From positions 186,001 to 250,000 of the forward strand of contig CAJXKF010000003.1 in assembly GCA_913055695.1 (NCBI GenBank): a stretch of DNA of 64,000 bases. Reading direction: 5' to 3'. This document shows, in pieces, positions 11,941-21,362 of the stretch. The stretch's first letter is position 1; each line of letters begins with the position of its first letter. A program made the translations under genes and the position numbers. The notes under the pieces were generated by a model. It saw only the letters and a list, made by a program, of their open reading frames with translations, did not search any database and was not told the DNA's origin. The DNA comes from an uncultured Methylophaga sp. (GTDB lineage Bacteria > Pseudomonadota > Gammaproteobacteria > Nitrosococcales > Methylophagaceae).

Positions 11941-12105
11941 TTAAATTTCGACCATTTCAAAATCTTCTTTTCCGACACCGCATTCAGGACATTCCCAATC
12001 TTCAGGAATCTCGTCCCATTTGGTACCCGGTGGAATACCTTCTTCCGGCAAACCGCGTGCTTCATCATAAATAAAACCGCAAACGATACACTGCCATTTT
12101 TTCAT
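11941..12105 (-). CDS. Rubredoxin
   Basis: A 54-residue iron protein read from ATG at 12105 to TAA at 11941, beginning [18 protein letters not shown]. The two cysteine pairs of the Fe(Cys)4 site are present, CIVCG at residues 6-10 and CPECG at 39-43, with the conserved aromatic and glycine residues between them. It is a one-electron carrier in the cytosol; partners may be a hydroxylase, rubredoxin reductase or peroxide-reducing system. It is divergent from oxyR across about 230 bp, which suggests but does not prove a role in oxidative stress. GGAGAG lies upstream of the start. Confidence 0.95.
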   Translation of the reverse strand: MKKWQCIVCGFIYDEARGLPEEGIPPGTKWDEIPEDWECPECGVGKEDFEMVEI

Positions 12106-12296
12106 TCAAGCTCTCCTATAAAAAACTGATAAATCCGAGTCATTTGATTCTAACAAATATCCTGAATACTCACGCTGATTTGACGCCCACTGGCGAAAAC
12201 TAACCTGTGCTGTGATAGTCATAAGATGACAGGAACGAGAGGCCGAAGTTTTGAGGCTGAGCAGAATACAAAAGCCAACATTCATGATACTTTAAT

Positions 12297-12302
12297 TATA
12301 CT
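12297..12302 (+). promoter_or_regulatory. Candidate -10 element for oxyR
   Basis: TATACT lies 36 bp upstream of the oxyR ATG in an AT-rich stretch. The matching -35 region is weak, as expected if an activator or autoregulation is involved. A small palindrome GTCAT-AAG-ATGAC lies further upstream near 12219. Confidence 0.35.
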
Positions 12303-12337
12303 GATTAAATTTTGAATTTTAAGCGGAAAATTCGATT

Positions 12338-13264
12338 ATGAGATTACCCACCCTACGCCAGTTGCAATACCTCACCGCCGTGGTTGAAGAAAAACATTTT
12401 GGTCATGCTGCAGAGAAATGTTTTGTCACTCAATCAACACTCAGCGCAGGCATTCAGGACCTGGAAGAACTATTGGAAGTTTCATTACTGGAACGAACCA
12501 ACCGTAAGGTCTTGCCAACACCCATCGGTGAAGAAATCGCAGGCAGGGCACAGCAGATCCTGTCGCTCAGCGAGGACCTGGTTGACCTAGCACAATCAGA
12601 GAAAAATCCGCTCTCCGGCAGGATACAGGTGGGTGTAATCCCGACCATCAGTCCGTTTCTGTTACCCAAGGTCTTACCCACCGTGCGACAGCAGTTACCT
12701 GATCTTGAAATCCTGCTGATTGAAGATCAGTCAGAACGATTACTGGATCAACTGGAAGCGGGCAGTATTGATGTTGCGGTATTGGCATTTCCATTCAATA
12801 TACGCGGTCTGACCCATCGCGTCTTCGCTCAGGAACCGTTCTGGGTCGCACTGCCCAAACAGCACCGTCTGGCACAGAGAAAAACGCTCAAGGCCGATGA
12901 GTTGCCGACGAATGAACTGTTATTGCTCGCAGAAGGGCACTGCATGCGCGAACACGCGCTGAGTGCCTGTCAGTTACCGGCCTCAGCCCAGCGCAAAAGT
13001 GTTCAGGCCACCAGCCTCTACACTCTGATTGAGATGGTTGCCAGCGGCCTGGGCATTACACTGATTCCGGATATGGCTATCACCTCGGACATGGTCAGTC
13101 ATTCCGATATCAGTCTGGTGCCGCTTGAGAATAAGAACAATCAGGCTATGCGTGAAATCGGTCTGGTCTGGCGTCCGAGTTTCCGCCGCACTGCGACCCT
13201 GGAGCAACTGGCTCAGACCTTTTCTGACGCGCTGGAAGATACTGATTATTCGCTGCGCGCGTAA
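12338..13264 (+). CDS. oxyR: Hydrogen-peroxide sensor OxyR (LysR family)
   Basis: A 308-residue LysR regulator recognised as OxyR by its redox cysteines: EGHCMREHALSAC places Cys202 and Cys211 nine residues apart, as Cys199 and Cys208 in E. coli. The N-terminal helix-turn-helix begins MRLPTLRQLQYLTAVVEEKHFGHAAE. Peroxide forms a disulfide between the two cysteines and the protein then activates peroxide-defence genes. It is divergent from rubredoxin and its 3' end overlaps the convergent SCO-like gene by 19 bp. Confidence 0.95.
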   Translation: MRLPTLRQLQYLTAVVEEKHFGHAAEKCFVTQSTLSAGIQDLEELLEVSLLERTNRKVLPTPIGEEIAGRAQQILSLSEDLVDLAQSEKNPLSGRIQVGVIPTISPFLLPKVLPTVRQQLPDLEILLIEDQSERLLDQLEAGSIDVAVLAFPFNIRGLTHRVFAQEPFWVALPKQHRLAQRKTLKADELPTNELLLLAEGHCMREHALSACQLPASAQRKSVQATSLYTLIEMVASGLGITLIPDMAITSDMVSHSDISLVPLENKNNQAMREIGLVWRPSFRRTATLEQLAQTFSDALEDTDYSLRA

Positions 13265-13884
13265 AACTCGCGTACAGCGATAAACTGTTGCTGTATCAGC
13301 GGTGAAGAGAAGGGCGGCTCAAAGCGAGCATAGACGCGCGCCTTGGGATCAACCAGGAAAATACTGTGTTGTTGCTCCAGACTGTATCCTCTCTCCAACG
13401 CAGTTCTCAGATAGAGAAACTCGAAACGGTCAGATAACTCGCTGACGATTTTCCTGTCGCCACCATATAAAGGCAAAGTTGGCATATTTTGCAGCCACCA
13501 CTCGGGCCGCAGTGTTTGCTGTTCACTGTCGAAATTAATCAGTACGAACTGCGTTTCACTGGGCGCAGCCAGTTGCTGCAGGTTGTGCATTACTGACAAC
13601 ACCGCCTCACACTGAGGCAGACAGGCAGGATGAGTGAAATACACATAGCTCCATTTACCTCGTAGAGACTGCTCGGTCAGCACCGCGGCTGTGTCGGAAT
13701 AAAGCAGAAACTGAGGCAGCTCAGCCGGCGGTGAAATTAGCAGGGGCGCCAGTGAGGGCGGGATTTGACGATGATCAATCTGTTTCTGTTCAACCCGGAA
13801 CAGCCAGGCCAGCAGCAGACTCGTAAAGACAACGAGATATAACAGCAAAAAACCCTTAGAATTAAAGCTTTTGAATAACTTCAT
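13246..13884 (-). CDS. SCO1/SenC-like thioredoxin-fold membrane protein
   Basis: A 212-residue protein with one N-terminal membrane helix (residues about 11-30) and a periplasmic thioredoxin-fold domain. Cys88-x3-Cys92 (FTHPACLPQC) and His173 (QQHSIFLVDP) have the arrangement of the copper ligands of SCO proteins, which help assemble the CuA centre of cytochrome oxidase. No oxidase genes are nearby. It could instead be a periplasmic thiol or copper-handling protein. It is convergent with oxyR, overlapping by 19 bp, and divergent from murJ. Confidence 0.8.
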   Translation of the reverse strand: MKLFKSFNSKGFLLLYLVVFTSLLLAWLFRVEQKQIDHRQIPPSLAPLLISPPAELPQFLLYSDTAAVLTEQSLRGKWSYVYFTHPACLPQCEAVLSVMHNLQQLAAPSETQFVLINFDSEQQTLRPEWWLQNMPTLPLYGGDRKIVSELSDRFEFLYLRTALERGYSLEQQHSIFLVDPKARVYARFEPPFSSPLIQQQFIAVREFYARSE

Positions 13885-13924
13885 CCGGTTGATCCCGTTG
13901 TTGAGCTAATCCTATGAGAATCAA

Positions 13925-15466
13925 ATGAGCGAAAAACTGTTCAAGTCTACCGCAGTTGTCAGCATCATGACGTTTATTTCCCGAATTCTGGGTTTTTTAC
14001 GGGATATTGTGATCGCCAGAATGTTCGGTGCGGGGCTGGGCGCGGACGTGTTTTTTGTCGCTTTCAAAATCCCCAATTTCCTGCGTCGCCTGTTCGCCGA
14101 AGGGGCTTTCTCCCAGGCATTCATCCCGGTGCTCGCTGAATTCCGCGAGCGCGGCGACAAACCACTGAAAGAGCTGATAGCGCAGACCAGTGGCACGCTG
14201 GCAGTCATACTTATGCTGATTAGTGCGATCGGCATGCTGGCGGCACCGGTCATTATCATGATATTCGCGCCGGGTTTTATTGCAGACCCTTATAAACTCA
14301 GCCTGGCCGGTGACTTGCTGGCAATCACTTTTCCGTATCTGCTGTTTATTTCTTTGACTGCACTGGCGGGCTCGATCCTCAACAGTTTTGGCAAATTTGC
14401 GGTGCCGGCTTTCACCCCGGTGTTTCTGAACTTGTCTTTGATAGGCACCGCAATCTGGTTATCACCGCAGCTGGATGAGCCCGTCAGGGCACTGGCCTGG
14501 GGCGTATTTATCGGTGGCGTGGTACAGCTGCTGTTTCAACTGCCATTCCTGCTTCAGATTAAAGCTCTGCCAAGGCCACGCTGGGGCTGGCGCAGTGAGG
14601 GTGTACGGAAAATCACCCGTTTGATGATCCCGGCAATGTTCGGTGTTTCCGTGGCACAGATCAATTTGCTGCTGGATACCCTGTTGGCATCCTTTCTTGT
14701 CACCGGCAGTATCTCCTGGCTGTATTACTCTGATCGACTGGTCGAGTTTCCGCTGGGTGTATTTGGCATCGCTTTATCGACCGTGATTCTGCCCAGCCTG
14801 TCTAAGAAGCATGCCAGCCAATCCAGCGAAGGCTTTTCAGACACTATCGACTGGGCGCTGCGCTGGGTGTTTATTATCGGTACACCAGCCGCCATCGGGC
14901 TGGTTGCCCTGGCTCATCCATTATTAACGACCTTGTTCCAGTACGGGGAGTTTGGAGCAGGTGATGCCTACAAGGCCTCGCTGAGTCTCATGGCTTACGG
15001 CCTGGGCTTGCTGCCGTTTATCCTGATAAAAGTGCTGGCACCCGGCTATTATGCGCGCCAGGATACCAAAACACCGGTGAAGATTGGTGTGATTGCCATG
15101 GTTAGTAATATGGTGCTGAATGTGATTCTGATGATGTACCTGGCCCATGTCGGCCTGGCACTCGCCACATCTTTATCCGCCGTACTGAATGCCGGCCTGC
15201 TTTATCTCGGTCTGCGGCGTCGCGGCGTATATTCGCCCACCCCCGGCTGGATGCTGTTGAGCGGTAAACTTATCATTGCCAATGGGCTGATGCTGGCGCT
15301 GTTACTGTGGCTGACACCGGCCATCACGGTCTGGCAGGAGTGGACCGCCTGGCAGCGGTTCGGTCAACTGATGCTGCTGATTAGTGGTGCCGCTGTGGCT
15401 TATTTTGTCGTGCTGAGCGTGCTTGGTATCCGTATCAAGCAATTTATCAGGCCGAGACAAAGCTAA
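13925..15466 (+). CDS. murJ: Lipid II flippase MurJ
   Basis: Polytopic inner-membrane protein (513 residues, about 14 helices) that flips lipid II to the periplasm for peptidoglycan synthesis. Family signatures are clear: N-terminal TAVVSIMTFISRILGFLRD, the charged segment FFVAFKIPNFLRRLFAEGAFSQAFIPV, and SWLYYSDRLVEFPLGVFGIALSTVILP. The start has a short leader to the divergent SCO-like gene. Other gammaproteobacteria often have murJ next to ribF or rpsT; here it stands alone. Confidence 0.97.
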   Translation: MSEKLFKSTAVVSIMTFISRILGFLRDIVIARMFGAGLGADVFFVAFKIPNFLRRLFAEGAFSQAFIPVLAEFRERGDKPLKELIAQTSGTLAVILMLISAIGMLAAPVIIMIFAPGFIADPYKLSLAGDLLAITFPYLLFISLTALAGSILNSFGKFAVPAFTPVFLNLSLIGTAIWLSPQLDEPVRALAWGVFIGGVVQLLFQLPFLLQIKALPRPRWGWRSEGVRKITRLMIPAMFGVSVAQINLLLDTLLASFLVTGSISWLYYSDRLVEFPLGVFGIALSTVILPSLSKKHASQSSEGFSDTIDWALRWVFIIGTPAAIGLVALAHPLLTTLFQYGEFGAGDAYKASLSLMAYGLGLLPFILIKVLAPGYYARQDTKTPVKIGVIAMVSNMVLNVILMMYLAHVGLALATSLSAVLNAGLLYLGLRRRGVYSPTPGWMLLSGKLIIANGLMLALLLWLTPAITVWQEWTAWQRFGQLMLLISGAAVAYFVVLSVLGIRIKQFIRPRQS

Positions 15467-15490
15467 AAAAAGGCCCTCCAAAGGAGGGCC
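15465..15490 (-). terminator. Rho-independent terminator of ompW
   Basis: GGCCCTCC-TTT-GGAGGGCC read on the minus strand is followed by seven T residues. It overlaps the last bases of the convergent murJ gene and may stop both transcripts. Confidence 0.9.
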
Positions 15491-15554
15491 AAAGCACTAC
15501 GAGGACACAACCACAATGAGCGGATGCGCTGTTCTTCATCCGCACATCGAGGGG

Positions 15555-16244
15555 TTAGAAACGACGACCGATACCAATGCCCCAGACAAAAGGATCAATA
15601 TCTGCATTGATTCGGGCACGCTGATAGGCACCACCGGCAATGTTGTCGAAATGAGCTTCGGTATCGATGTCGATATATTTCACATCCAGGTTCACGAACC
15701 AGTCCTGGTTCAGGGCGACATCAACACCAGCCTGAGCTGCCAGCCCCCAGGAATCATCCAGTTCTACTTTAGATCCTGGCGTATCAATTACACCTGCAAC
15801 CTCTTCATCAAAGAAATGGGTGTAGTTGATACCGACACCGACATAGGGGCGAACATTAGCGTCAGGCAAAAAGTGATATTGCAGGGTTAATGTGGGTGGG
15901 AGCACTTTTGCATCAATCACATCACCCAATGCTGACCAGTTTTTTTCACCGGCCACTGTATGCTCTGAATATCCTAAAATCAGCTCAACACCCCAGTGGC
16001 GGGAAAGCATATAGGTGATGTCGAGTTCAGGTACAGTATCAGAATCGACCTTTACCCCGTCACCGGCAGCGAAATAACCGCTACCAACATCAGCATACAA
16101 CTGACCACTGTCATCATTAGGATCAATATTGATGACTCGCCCACGAACCAGCCAGTCGCCTGCTTCATAAGCCATGGCCGGTACTGCAGCTGCGCTTAAA
16201 CTCAAACCTGTCATCATGGCAGCAGCAAAAACGGTTTTTTTCAT
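15555..16244 (-). CDS. ompW: Outer membrane protein OmpW
   Basis: An eight-stranded outer-membrane beta-barrel of 229 residues with a signal peptide MKKTVFAAAMMTGLSLSA ending near AVPAMA. Family features are YEAGDWLVRGRVINIDP after the cleavage site, LPPTLTLQYHF, RPYVGVGINYTHF and the C-terminal GIGIGRRF ending in Phe, as expected for outer-membrane insertion. The ATG at 16244 is chosen for its GGAGGAAGAAG leader; an upstream in-frame start at 16316 would add a non-signal extension. An FNR-type site lies about 72 bp upstream. In E. coli ompW is FNR-controlled, so the regulation may be conserved. Confidence 0.93.
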   Translation of the reverse strand: MKKTVFAAAMMTGLSLSAAAVPAMAYEAGDWLVRGRVINIDPNDDSGQLYADVGSGYFAAGDGVKVDSDTVPELDITYMLSRHWGVELILGYSEHTVAGEKNWSALGDVIDAKVLPPTLTLQYHFLPDANVRPYVGVGINYTHFFDEEVAGVIDTPGSKVELDDSWGLAAQAGVDVALNQDWFVNLDVKYIDIDTEAHFDNIAGGAYQRARINADIDPFVWGIGIGRRF

Positions 16245-16315
16245 TCTTCTTCCTCCGGGACAAACCCTGTGCGTCAAACATGGGTTTATTGTCGGGGAGG
16301 GCGCCTGAAGGCGCA

Positions 16316-16329
16316 TTGACCTGGATCAA
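16316..16329. promoter_or_regulatory. FNR-type binding site upstream of ompW
   Basis: TTGAC-CTGG-ATCAA matches the FNR consensus TTGAT-N4-ATCAA at 9 of 10 positions. It is centred about 78 bp upstream of the ompW ATG and 20 bp beyond the fnr stop codon, a plausible activating position if transcription starts near 16281. Confidence 0.65.
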
Positions 16330-16348
16330 TTATCAGTGAGGTGGGTAT

Positions 16349-17098
16349 TCAGCCGCAAAGCTGTTTAAGCTTGTCGCTATCAACCAGGCTGATGGCTTTG
16401 CCCTGAATATTGATCAGGCCCTCATCCTGGAAGCGGGTAAACAGACGGCTCACGGTTTCCACCGCCAGACCGAGATGGTTGGCAATATCACCGCGTGACA
16501 TGGAGAGCTGGAATTCGCGTGCCGAAAAGCCGCGATCCTGAAACCGGCGTGATAAAGACAGTAAAAAAGTCGCCAGTTTTTCCTCCGCAGTCTTTTTACC
16601 CAGCAGGAACATCAGCGTTTTATCCCCGGACAGTTCCTTACTGAGACGCGACATCATCTGCACCTGAAGCTGCGGCATCGTCGCACCGAATTCCTGCAGT
16701 TTCTCGAACGGCAATTCGCAGACGCTACTGCTTTCCAGTGCCTTGGCAGTGGATTTGTAGGCTTGTTCATAAATCGCATCCATACCGATGAACTCGCCGG
16801 GAAAATAGAAGCCGGTGACCTGTTCCCGGCCGTCACTGGCCTGCACCGTGGTTTTGAAAGAGCCGGAGCGCACCACAAAAATCGATTTGAACGGCGTATC
16901 GGTCGCAAACAGTGGCTGACCGCGGGTATAACTCTGGCTGCGCTTGATGATTTTGTCCAGCTGCGCCAGGTCATTGCTGTGCAATCCCAGCGGCAAACAC
17001 AGGCGATAAAGAGAACATTCCTTGCAGGCGATATTGTGTTCGTGCTCGACTTTGGCGAGGTCTTTGAATAACGGGGTGACGTTGTTCAATTGAGCCAT
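16349..17098 (-). CDS. fnr: FNR-type oxygen-sensing regulator
   Basis: A 249-residue CRP/FNR protein that carries an oxygen-labile 4Fe-4S cluster and switches genes for low-oxygen growth. All four cluster cysteines are present: Cys25, Cys28 and Cys34 in CKECSLYRLC and Cys127 in SSSVCELPF. The recognition helix in MSRGDIANHLGLAVETVSRLF has the ETVSR residues that read TTGAT half-sites. The ATG at 17098 gives the usual length; an earlier in-frame codon at 17140 adds 14 unrelated residues. Two matching sites exist in this window, upstream of ompW and near ndh. Confidence 0.96.
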   Translation of the reverse strand: MAQLNNVTPLFKDLAKVEHEHNIACKECSLYRLCLPLGLHSNDLAQLDKIIKRSQSYTRGQPLFATDTPFKSIFVVRSGSFKTTVQASDGREQVTGFYFPGEFIGMDAIYEQAYKSTAKALESSSVCELPFEKLQEFGATMPQLQVQMMSRLSKELSGDKTLMFLLGKKTAEEKLATFLLSLSRRFQDRGFSAREFQLSMSRGDIANHLGLAVETVSRLFTRFQDEGLINIQGKAISLVDSDKLKQLCG

Positions 17099-17194
17099 TA
17101 CTGATCCTTGTGCATAACATCGCCTATAATAACCCTTCAAACCCTTGTCCGAAACAGTTATTATCTCGTTTTATTAATAAAATCAGGATTCACA

Positions 17195-17788
17195 ATGACC
17201 GCTCGTAGCGCGACAGTTGCGCGAAACACGTTGGAAACCCAGATCGAAGTTGCCATTAACCTTGATGGCAGCGGCACCTTCCAAGCCGAAACCGGCGTTC
17301 CCTTCCTCGACCATATGATGGATCAAATTGCCCGCCACGGCCTGTTTGACCTCAGCGTCAAAGCCAACGGTGATCTGCATATTGATGCGCACCACACTGT
17401 GGAAGATGTCGGTATCACTATCGGTCAGGCATTGAAAAAGGCACTGGGTGATAAAAAAGGGGTGGTCCGCTACGGTCATGCCTATGTGCCTCTGGATGAA
17501 GCCCTGTCACGTGTCGTACTGGATCTGTCCGGTCGTCCCGGCCTGGAATTCGATGTCACATTCACCCGCGACAAAATCGGTGAGTTTGATGTCGACCTGT
17601 TCTACGAGTTTTTCCAGGGCCTGGTCAACCATGCCGGCATCACGCTGCATATTGATAACCTGAAAGGTCGTAATGCCCATCATATCGCTGAGACCATTTT
17701 CAAAGCCTTCGGCCGTGCCCTGCGCATGGCGGTAGCGCTTGATCAGCGGGCGCTGGAGCAGCTACCGTCAACCAAAGGGGCATTGTAA
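17195..17788 (+). CDS. hisB: Imidazoleglycerol-phosphate dehydratase
   Basis: Monofunctional dehydratase of 197 residues, without the histidinol-phosphatase domain of enterobacterial HisB. Metal-binding histidine motifs are [37 protein letters not shown] and GRNAHHIAE. The ATG at 17195 has AGGA upstream; an earlier in-frame codon at 17108 would add 29 residues not typical of the family. A good -10 (TATAAT, 17125-17130) lies upstream. It heads the histidine block, 58 bp before hisH. Confidence 0.97.
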   Translation: MTARSATVARNTLETQIEVAINLDGSGTFQAETGVPFLDHMMDQIARHGLFDLSVKANGDLHIDAHHTVEDVGITIGQALKKALGDKKGVVRYGHAYVPLDEALSRVVLDLSGRPGLEFDVTFTRDKIGEFDVDLFYEFFQGLVNHAGITLHIDNLKGRNAHHIAETIFKAFGRALRMAVALDQRALEQLPSTKGAL

Positions 17789-17846
17789 GCTCACGACTCA
17801 GGCTTCTCACGCCATTATCCAAAGATGATTTGCAAACAGGTATAAA

Positions 17847-18491
17847 ATGCGTCGCGTAGCAGTGATCGACTATGGCATGGGCAATCTCCGCTCTGTGTCC
17901 AAAGCACTGGAAACCGTCTCCGGGCAGTCCGCTCAGGTGCTTATCAGCTCGAGGCCGGAAGAGATTCTCTCAGCCAGCCATGTGTTGTTCCCCGGTGTGG
18001 GCGCAATCCGGGACTGTATTGATGAACTCAATCGACTCGGACTCGATGAAGTCGTCAAACAAGCCGCCCGCAGTAAGCCGTTTCTGGGGATCTGTCTGGG
18101 CATGCAGGCCATGCTCAGTCATAGTCAGGAAAATAACGGTATAGAAGCCCTCGACATTATCCCCGGCGAAGTCAAAGCCTTCGACAAACCTGTGTCAGAA
18201 CAGGGTGATAAGCTGAAAGTCCCGCATATGGGCTGGAATCAGGTGCACCAGACCTGTGAACACCCGTTGTGGAAGCATATTGAACAGGACGAGCGCTTTT
18301 ATTTTGTCCATGGCTATTATGTGAGTCCGGCCGATCCGGCAGTAGTGGCAGCCACGACCCATTACGGCGATGATTTTGCTTCGGCAATTTACCGCGATAA
18401 TGTGTTCGCTACCCAATTCCACCCGGAGAAAAGCCAGCGCGCCGGCCTGCAATTACTGGAAAATTTTGTAAACTGGGACGGACAAAGCTGA
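17847..18491 (+). CDS. hisH: Imidazole glycerol phosphate synthase, glutaminase subunit
   Basis: Class I glutamine amidotransferase of 214 residues that feeds ammonia to HisF. The nucleophile Cys is in PFLGICLGMQAML and the His-Glu pair in ATQFHPEKSQ. MRRVAVIDYGMGNLRSVSKAL is the usual N-terminus. It precedes hisA by 28 bp in the same operon. Confidence 0.97.
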   Translation: MRRVAVIDYGMGNLRSVSKALETVSGQSAQVLISSRPEEILSASHVLFPGVGAIRDCIDELNRLGLDEVVKQAARSKPFLGICLGMQAMLSHSQENNGIEALDIIPGEVKAFDKPVSEQGDKLKVPHMGWNQVHQTCEHPLWKHIEQDERFYFVHGYYVSPADPAVVAATTHYGDDFASAIYRDNVFATQFHPEKSQRAGLQLLENFVNWDGQS

Positions 18492-18519
18492 TGACCGCCC
18501 CACTAACGGAGAATGATTT

Positions 18520-19269
18520 ATGTTGTTGATCCCTGCCATTGATCTCAAACAAGGTCACTGCGTGCGTTTGCGTCAGGGGCGAATGGAAGACAATACCGTG
18601 TTTTCGGATGACCCAGTTGCGGTCGCGAGAAAATGGGTGGAAGCCGGGGCCAAACGGCTGCACATGGTCGACCTCGATGGCGCTTTTGCCGGCAACCCGG
18701 TCAATGCCGATGTCATTCACAAAGTCTGCGAAACCTTTCCCGAGCTCGATGTCCAGGTGGGTGGCGGCATTCGTGACGAAGAAACCATCGAAACCTACCT
18801 CCACGCCGGTGTCCGTTATGTCATTCTCGGTACCAAAGCCATTAATGCGCCACACTTTGTCGGTGATGTCTGCGCCGAATTTCCGGGTCACATCATCATC
18901 GGTCTCGATGCCAAAGACGGCAAAGTCGCGATTGACGGCTGGTCCAAACTGTCCAATCACGATGTCATTGATATTGCGCAGCAATTCGAGCAGGACGGCG
19001 TCGAAGCCATTATTTACACTGACATCAGCCGTGACGGCATGATGCAGGGTGTTAACCTGGAATCAACCCGTAAACTGGCCAGCGCGATCCAGATCCCGGT
19101 TATTGCCTCCGGCGGCGTCAGCAGCTACGAAGATATCGAAGCGCTGTGTGAAGCCGAAGCCGAGGGCGTAATGGGCGCGATCCTGGGTCGTTCTATCTAC
19201 GAAGGCAGCATTGATCTGAAAAAAGGTCAGGAGCTGGCCGACAAACTGAATCCGCCACTGGAGTTTTAA
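18520..19269 (+). CDS. hisA: ProFAR isomerase
   Basis: Isomerises N-(5'-phosphoribosylformimino)-AICAR ribonucleotide to the ribulose form, step 4 of histidine synthesis. A half-barrel-repeat TIM barrel of 249 residues with the first catalytic Asp in [16 protein letters not shown] and the second in [14 protein letters not shown]; phosphate loops are VGGGIRDEE and [10 protein letters not shown]. It is followed by hisF after 6 bp. Confidence 0.97.
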   Translation: MLLIPAIDLKQGHCVRLRQGRMEDNTVFSDDPVAVARKWVEAGAKRLHMVDLDGAFAGNPVNADVIHKVCETFPELDVQVGGGIRDEETIETYLHAGVRYVILGTKAINAPHFVGDVCAEFPGHIIIGLDAKDGKVAIDGWSKLSNHDVIDIAQQFEQDGVEAIIYTDISRDGMMQGVNLESTRKLASAIQIPVIASGGVSSYEDIEALCEAEAEGVMGAILGRSIYEGSIDLKKGQELADKLNPPLEF

Positions 19270-19275
19270 ACATAA

Positions 19276-20049
19276 ATGGGTCTCGCCAAACGCATCATTC
19301 CCTGTCTCGACGTCGATAACGGTCGCGTTGTCAAAGGCGTGCAGTTTGTTGATATCCGTGATGCCGGCGACCCCATCGAAGTCGCCAAGCGCTATGACGA
19401 GCAGGGCGCCGATGAAATCACTTTTCTCGATATCACCGCAACCCACCATGAGCGCGATACCATGGTGCATGTGGTCGAAGCCGTCGCCAGCCAGGTGTTT
19501 ATTCCATTGACGGTCGGCGGCGGTATCCGCAGCGTAGACGATATCCGCAGGATGCTGAATGCCGGTGCCGACAAGGTCGGGATTAACTCGGCTGCGGTCA
19601 AAAATCCGGACTTTGTACGTGAGGCTGCTGAGCGCTTCGGCTCGCAGTGTATTGTCGTTGCCATCGATGCCAAACGTGTCTCAGCAGAGGGTGAAACGCC
19701 GCGCTGGGAAATCTTCACTCATGGCGGCCGTAAACCCACCGGGATTGATGCCGTTGAATGGGCCAAAAAAATGGTCGCTAATGGTGCCGGTGAAATCCTG
19801 CTGACCAGTATGGACCGCGACGGCACCAAGTCCGGTTTTGATCTTGAGCTGACCCGTGCCGTCAGCGAAGCCGTGGATGTGCCGGTCATTGCCTCGGGCG
19901 GTGTCGGAAAACTGCAGGATCTCTGCGATGGCATTACCCAGGGGCAGGCCGATGCGGTACTGGCTGCCAGCATTTTCCACTTTGGTGAACACACGGTACA
20001 GGAAGCCAAACAGCAGATGGCCAGCCAGGGTATCGAGGTCAGGTTGTAA
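19276..20049 (+). CDS. hisF: Imidazole glycerol phosphate synthase, cyclase subunit
   Basis: Cyclase of 257 residues paired with HisH. Catalytic aspartates lie in [16 protein letters not shown] and [14 protein letters not shown]; phosphate-binding loops are [10 protein letters not shown] and [10 protein letters not shown]. The stop overlaps the hisI start by one base (TAATG), indicating translational coupling. Confidence 0.97.
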   Translation: MGLAKRIIPCLDVDNGRVVKGVQFVDIRDAGDPIEVAKRYDEQGADEITFLDITATHHERDTMVHVVEAVASQVFIPLTVGGGIRSVDDIRRMLNAGADKVGINSAAVKNPDFVREAAERFGSQCIVVAIDAKRVSAEGETPRWEIFTHGGRKPTGIDAVEWAKKMVANGAGEILLTSMDRDGTKSGFDLELTRAVSEAVDVPVIASGGVGKLQDLCDGITQGQADAVLAASIFHFGEHTVQEAKQQMASQGIEVRL

Positions 20050-20429
20050 TGGATTTTCTGGATCAGGTGAAATGGAATGATGACGGGCTGGTTCCTGTTA
20101 TCACTCAGGAAGCTGAGACGAAGCAAGTACTCACTTTAGCCTGGATGAACCGGGAAGCCTTAAAGCTTACTGCAGAAAGCGGCCATGCCGTTTACTGGTC
20201 CCGTTCCAGACAGAAACTGTGGCACAAGGGCGAGCAGTCAGGCCATCAGCAAATCATCCAGTCCATCCGCCTTGACTGCGATAATGACGCAATATTGATA
20301 GAGGTGATTCAGAAAGGTGGTATTGCCTGCCACACCGGCCGCCATCACTGTTTTTACTGGCGTCTTCAGGATGGCCAGTGGCAAGCAGTGGAACCGATCC
20401 TCAAAAATCCTGACGAGATATACTCATGA
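20049..20429 (+). CDS. hisI: Phosphoribosyl-AMP cyclohydrolase
   Basis: A separate 126-residue HisI, not fused to HisE as it is in enterobacteria. Zinc and active-site motifs are present: [36 protein letters not shown] and [15 protein letters not shown]. The stop overlaps the hisE start (ATGA). Confidence 0.97.
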   Translation: MDFLDQVKWNDDGLVPVITQEAETKQVLTLAWMNREALKLTAESGHAVYWSRSRQKLWHKGEQSGHQQIIQSIRLDCDNDAILIEVIQKGGIACHTGRHHCFYWRLQDGQWQAVEPILKNPDEIYS

Positions 20430-20746
20430 GCGATATTCTGAAAAAACTCCATCAGGTGCTCAATGAACGCAAACAGGCTGATCCGGACTCTTCTTATGTC
20501 GCCAGCCTCTATGCCGCCGGCACTGACAAGATTCTGAAAAAACTGGGTGAAGAAGCCACCGAAACGGTGATTGCAGGCAAAGGCGGCAAGCGCGAAGAAA
20601 TTATTTATGAAACCGCCGATCTGTGGTTTCACAGCCTGGTATTACTGGCGCATAATGATATTGATCCGCAATTGATTCTGGACGAACTGGACCGCCGTTT
20701 CGGTCTGTCCGGTCATGAAGAAAAAGCCAGCAGGAGCAAAACATGA
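20426..20746 (+). CDS. hisE: Phosphoribosyl-ATP pyrophosphatase
   Basis: A 106-residue all-helical MazG-like enzyme that removes pyrophosphate from phosphoribosyl-ATP. The conserved [17 protein letters not shown] and [14 protein letters not shown] carry the Mg-binding acidic residues. It overlaps hisI and the HIT gene by 4 bp each. Confidence 0.96.
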   Translation: MSDILKKLHQVLNERKQADPDSSYVASLYAAGTDKILKKLGEEATETVIAGKGGKREEIIYETADLWFHSLVLLAHNDIDPQLILDELDRRFGLSGHEEKASRSKT

Positions 20747-21081
20747 GTGATTGTCTGTTCTGTAAAATTCTTGACGGTGATATTCCCTCCACCAAGGTGT
20801 ACGAAGACGATCAGATCTATGTGTTCAAAGACATCTATCCGAAAGCCGATGTGCATTTGCTGGTGATCCCGAAAATTCACATCGCCCGTCTGGACGATGC
20901 CAAAGCTGAGCATGCTGAACTCTTGGCCCATATGATGTTATCGTTGCCTGCACTGGCCAGGGAACAAGGGCTCGACACGGGTTTTCGCAGTATTATCAAC
21001 ACCGGGCCGGGCGGCGGTCAGGAAGTCGATCATCTGCATATTCACATCCTCGGTGGCAAATCATTGCCCGGCTTTAAATAG
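20743..21081 (+). CDS. hinT: HIT-family purine nucleoside phosphoramidase (HinT)
   Basis: A 112-residue histidine-triad protein beginning [21 protein letters not shown], with the triad HLHIHILGG near the C-terminus. HinT-type enzymes hydrolyse adenosine phosphoramidates and aminoacyl-adenylates. It is co-transcribed between hisE and tatA, an arrangement shared with other beta- and gammaproteobacteria; no functional link to histidine synthesis is implied. Confidence 0.93.
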   Translation: MSDCLFCKILDGDIPSTKVYEDDQIYVFKDIYPKADVHLLVIPKIHIARLDDAKAEHAELLAHMMLSLPALAREQGLDTGFRSIINTGPGGGQEVDHLHIHILGGKSLPGFK

Positions 21082-21090
21082 GAGCACTTT

Positions 21091-21339
21091 ATGGGTATCG
21101 GTGGAATCAGCATCTGGCAGTTACTGATTATTCTGGTCATTGTGGTGCTGTTGTTCGGCACCAAAAAAATACGCTCTCTGGGCGGTGATCTCGGCAGTGC
21201 CATCAAGAGCTTTAAAGACTCGATGCAGGAAGGTCGTAACGAGGCGGATAAAAAGGATGACGACACTATCATCGAACACGATGATAAACAGGCTCATCAT
21301 CAACAGCGACAAGAGGATAAGGATAAGTCCTCACGTTAA
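21091..21339 (+). CDS. tatA: Sec-independent translocase protein TatA
   Basis: An 82-residue pore-forming Tat subunit: one N-terminal membrane helix ([21 protein letters not shown]), the Phe-Gly hinge [21 protein letters not shown], then a charged tail. An AGGAG precedes the start. It is first of the tatABC set, 9 bp after hinT. Confidence 0.95.
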   Translation: MGIGGISIWQLLIILVIVVLLFGTKKIRSLGGDLGSAIKSFKDSMQEGRNEADKKDDDTIIEHDDKQAHHQQRQEDKDKSSR

Positions 21340-21362
21340 TCTAAGCGTCTTTCAGGTGCTTT

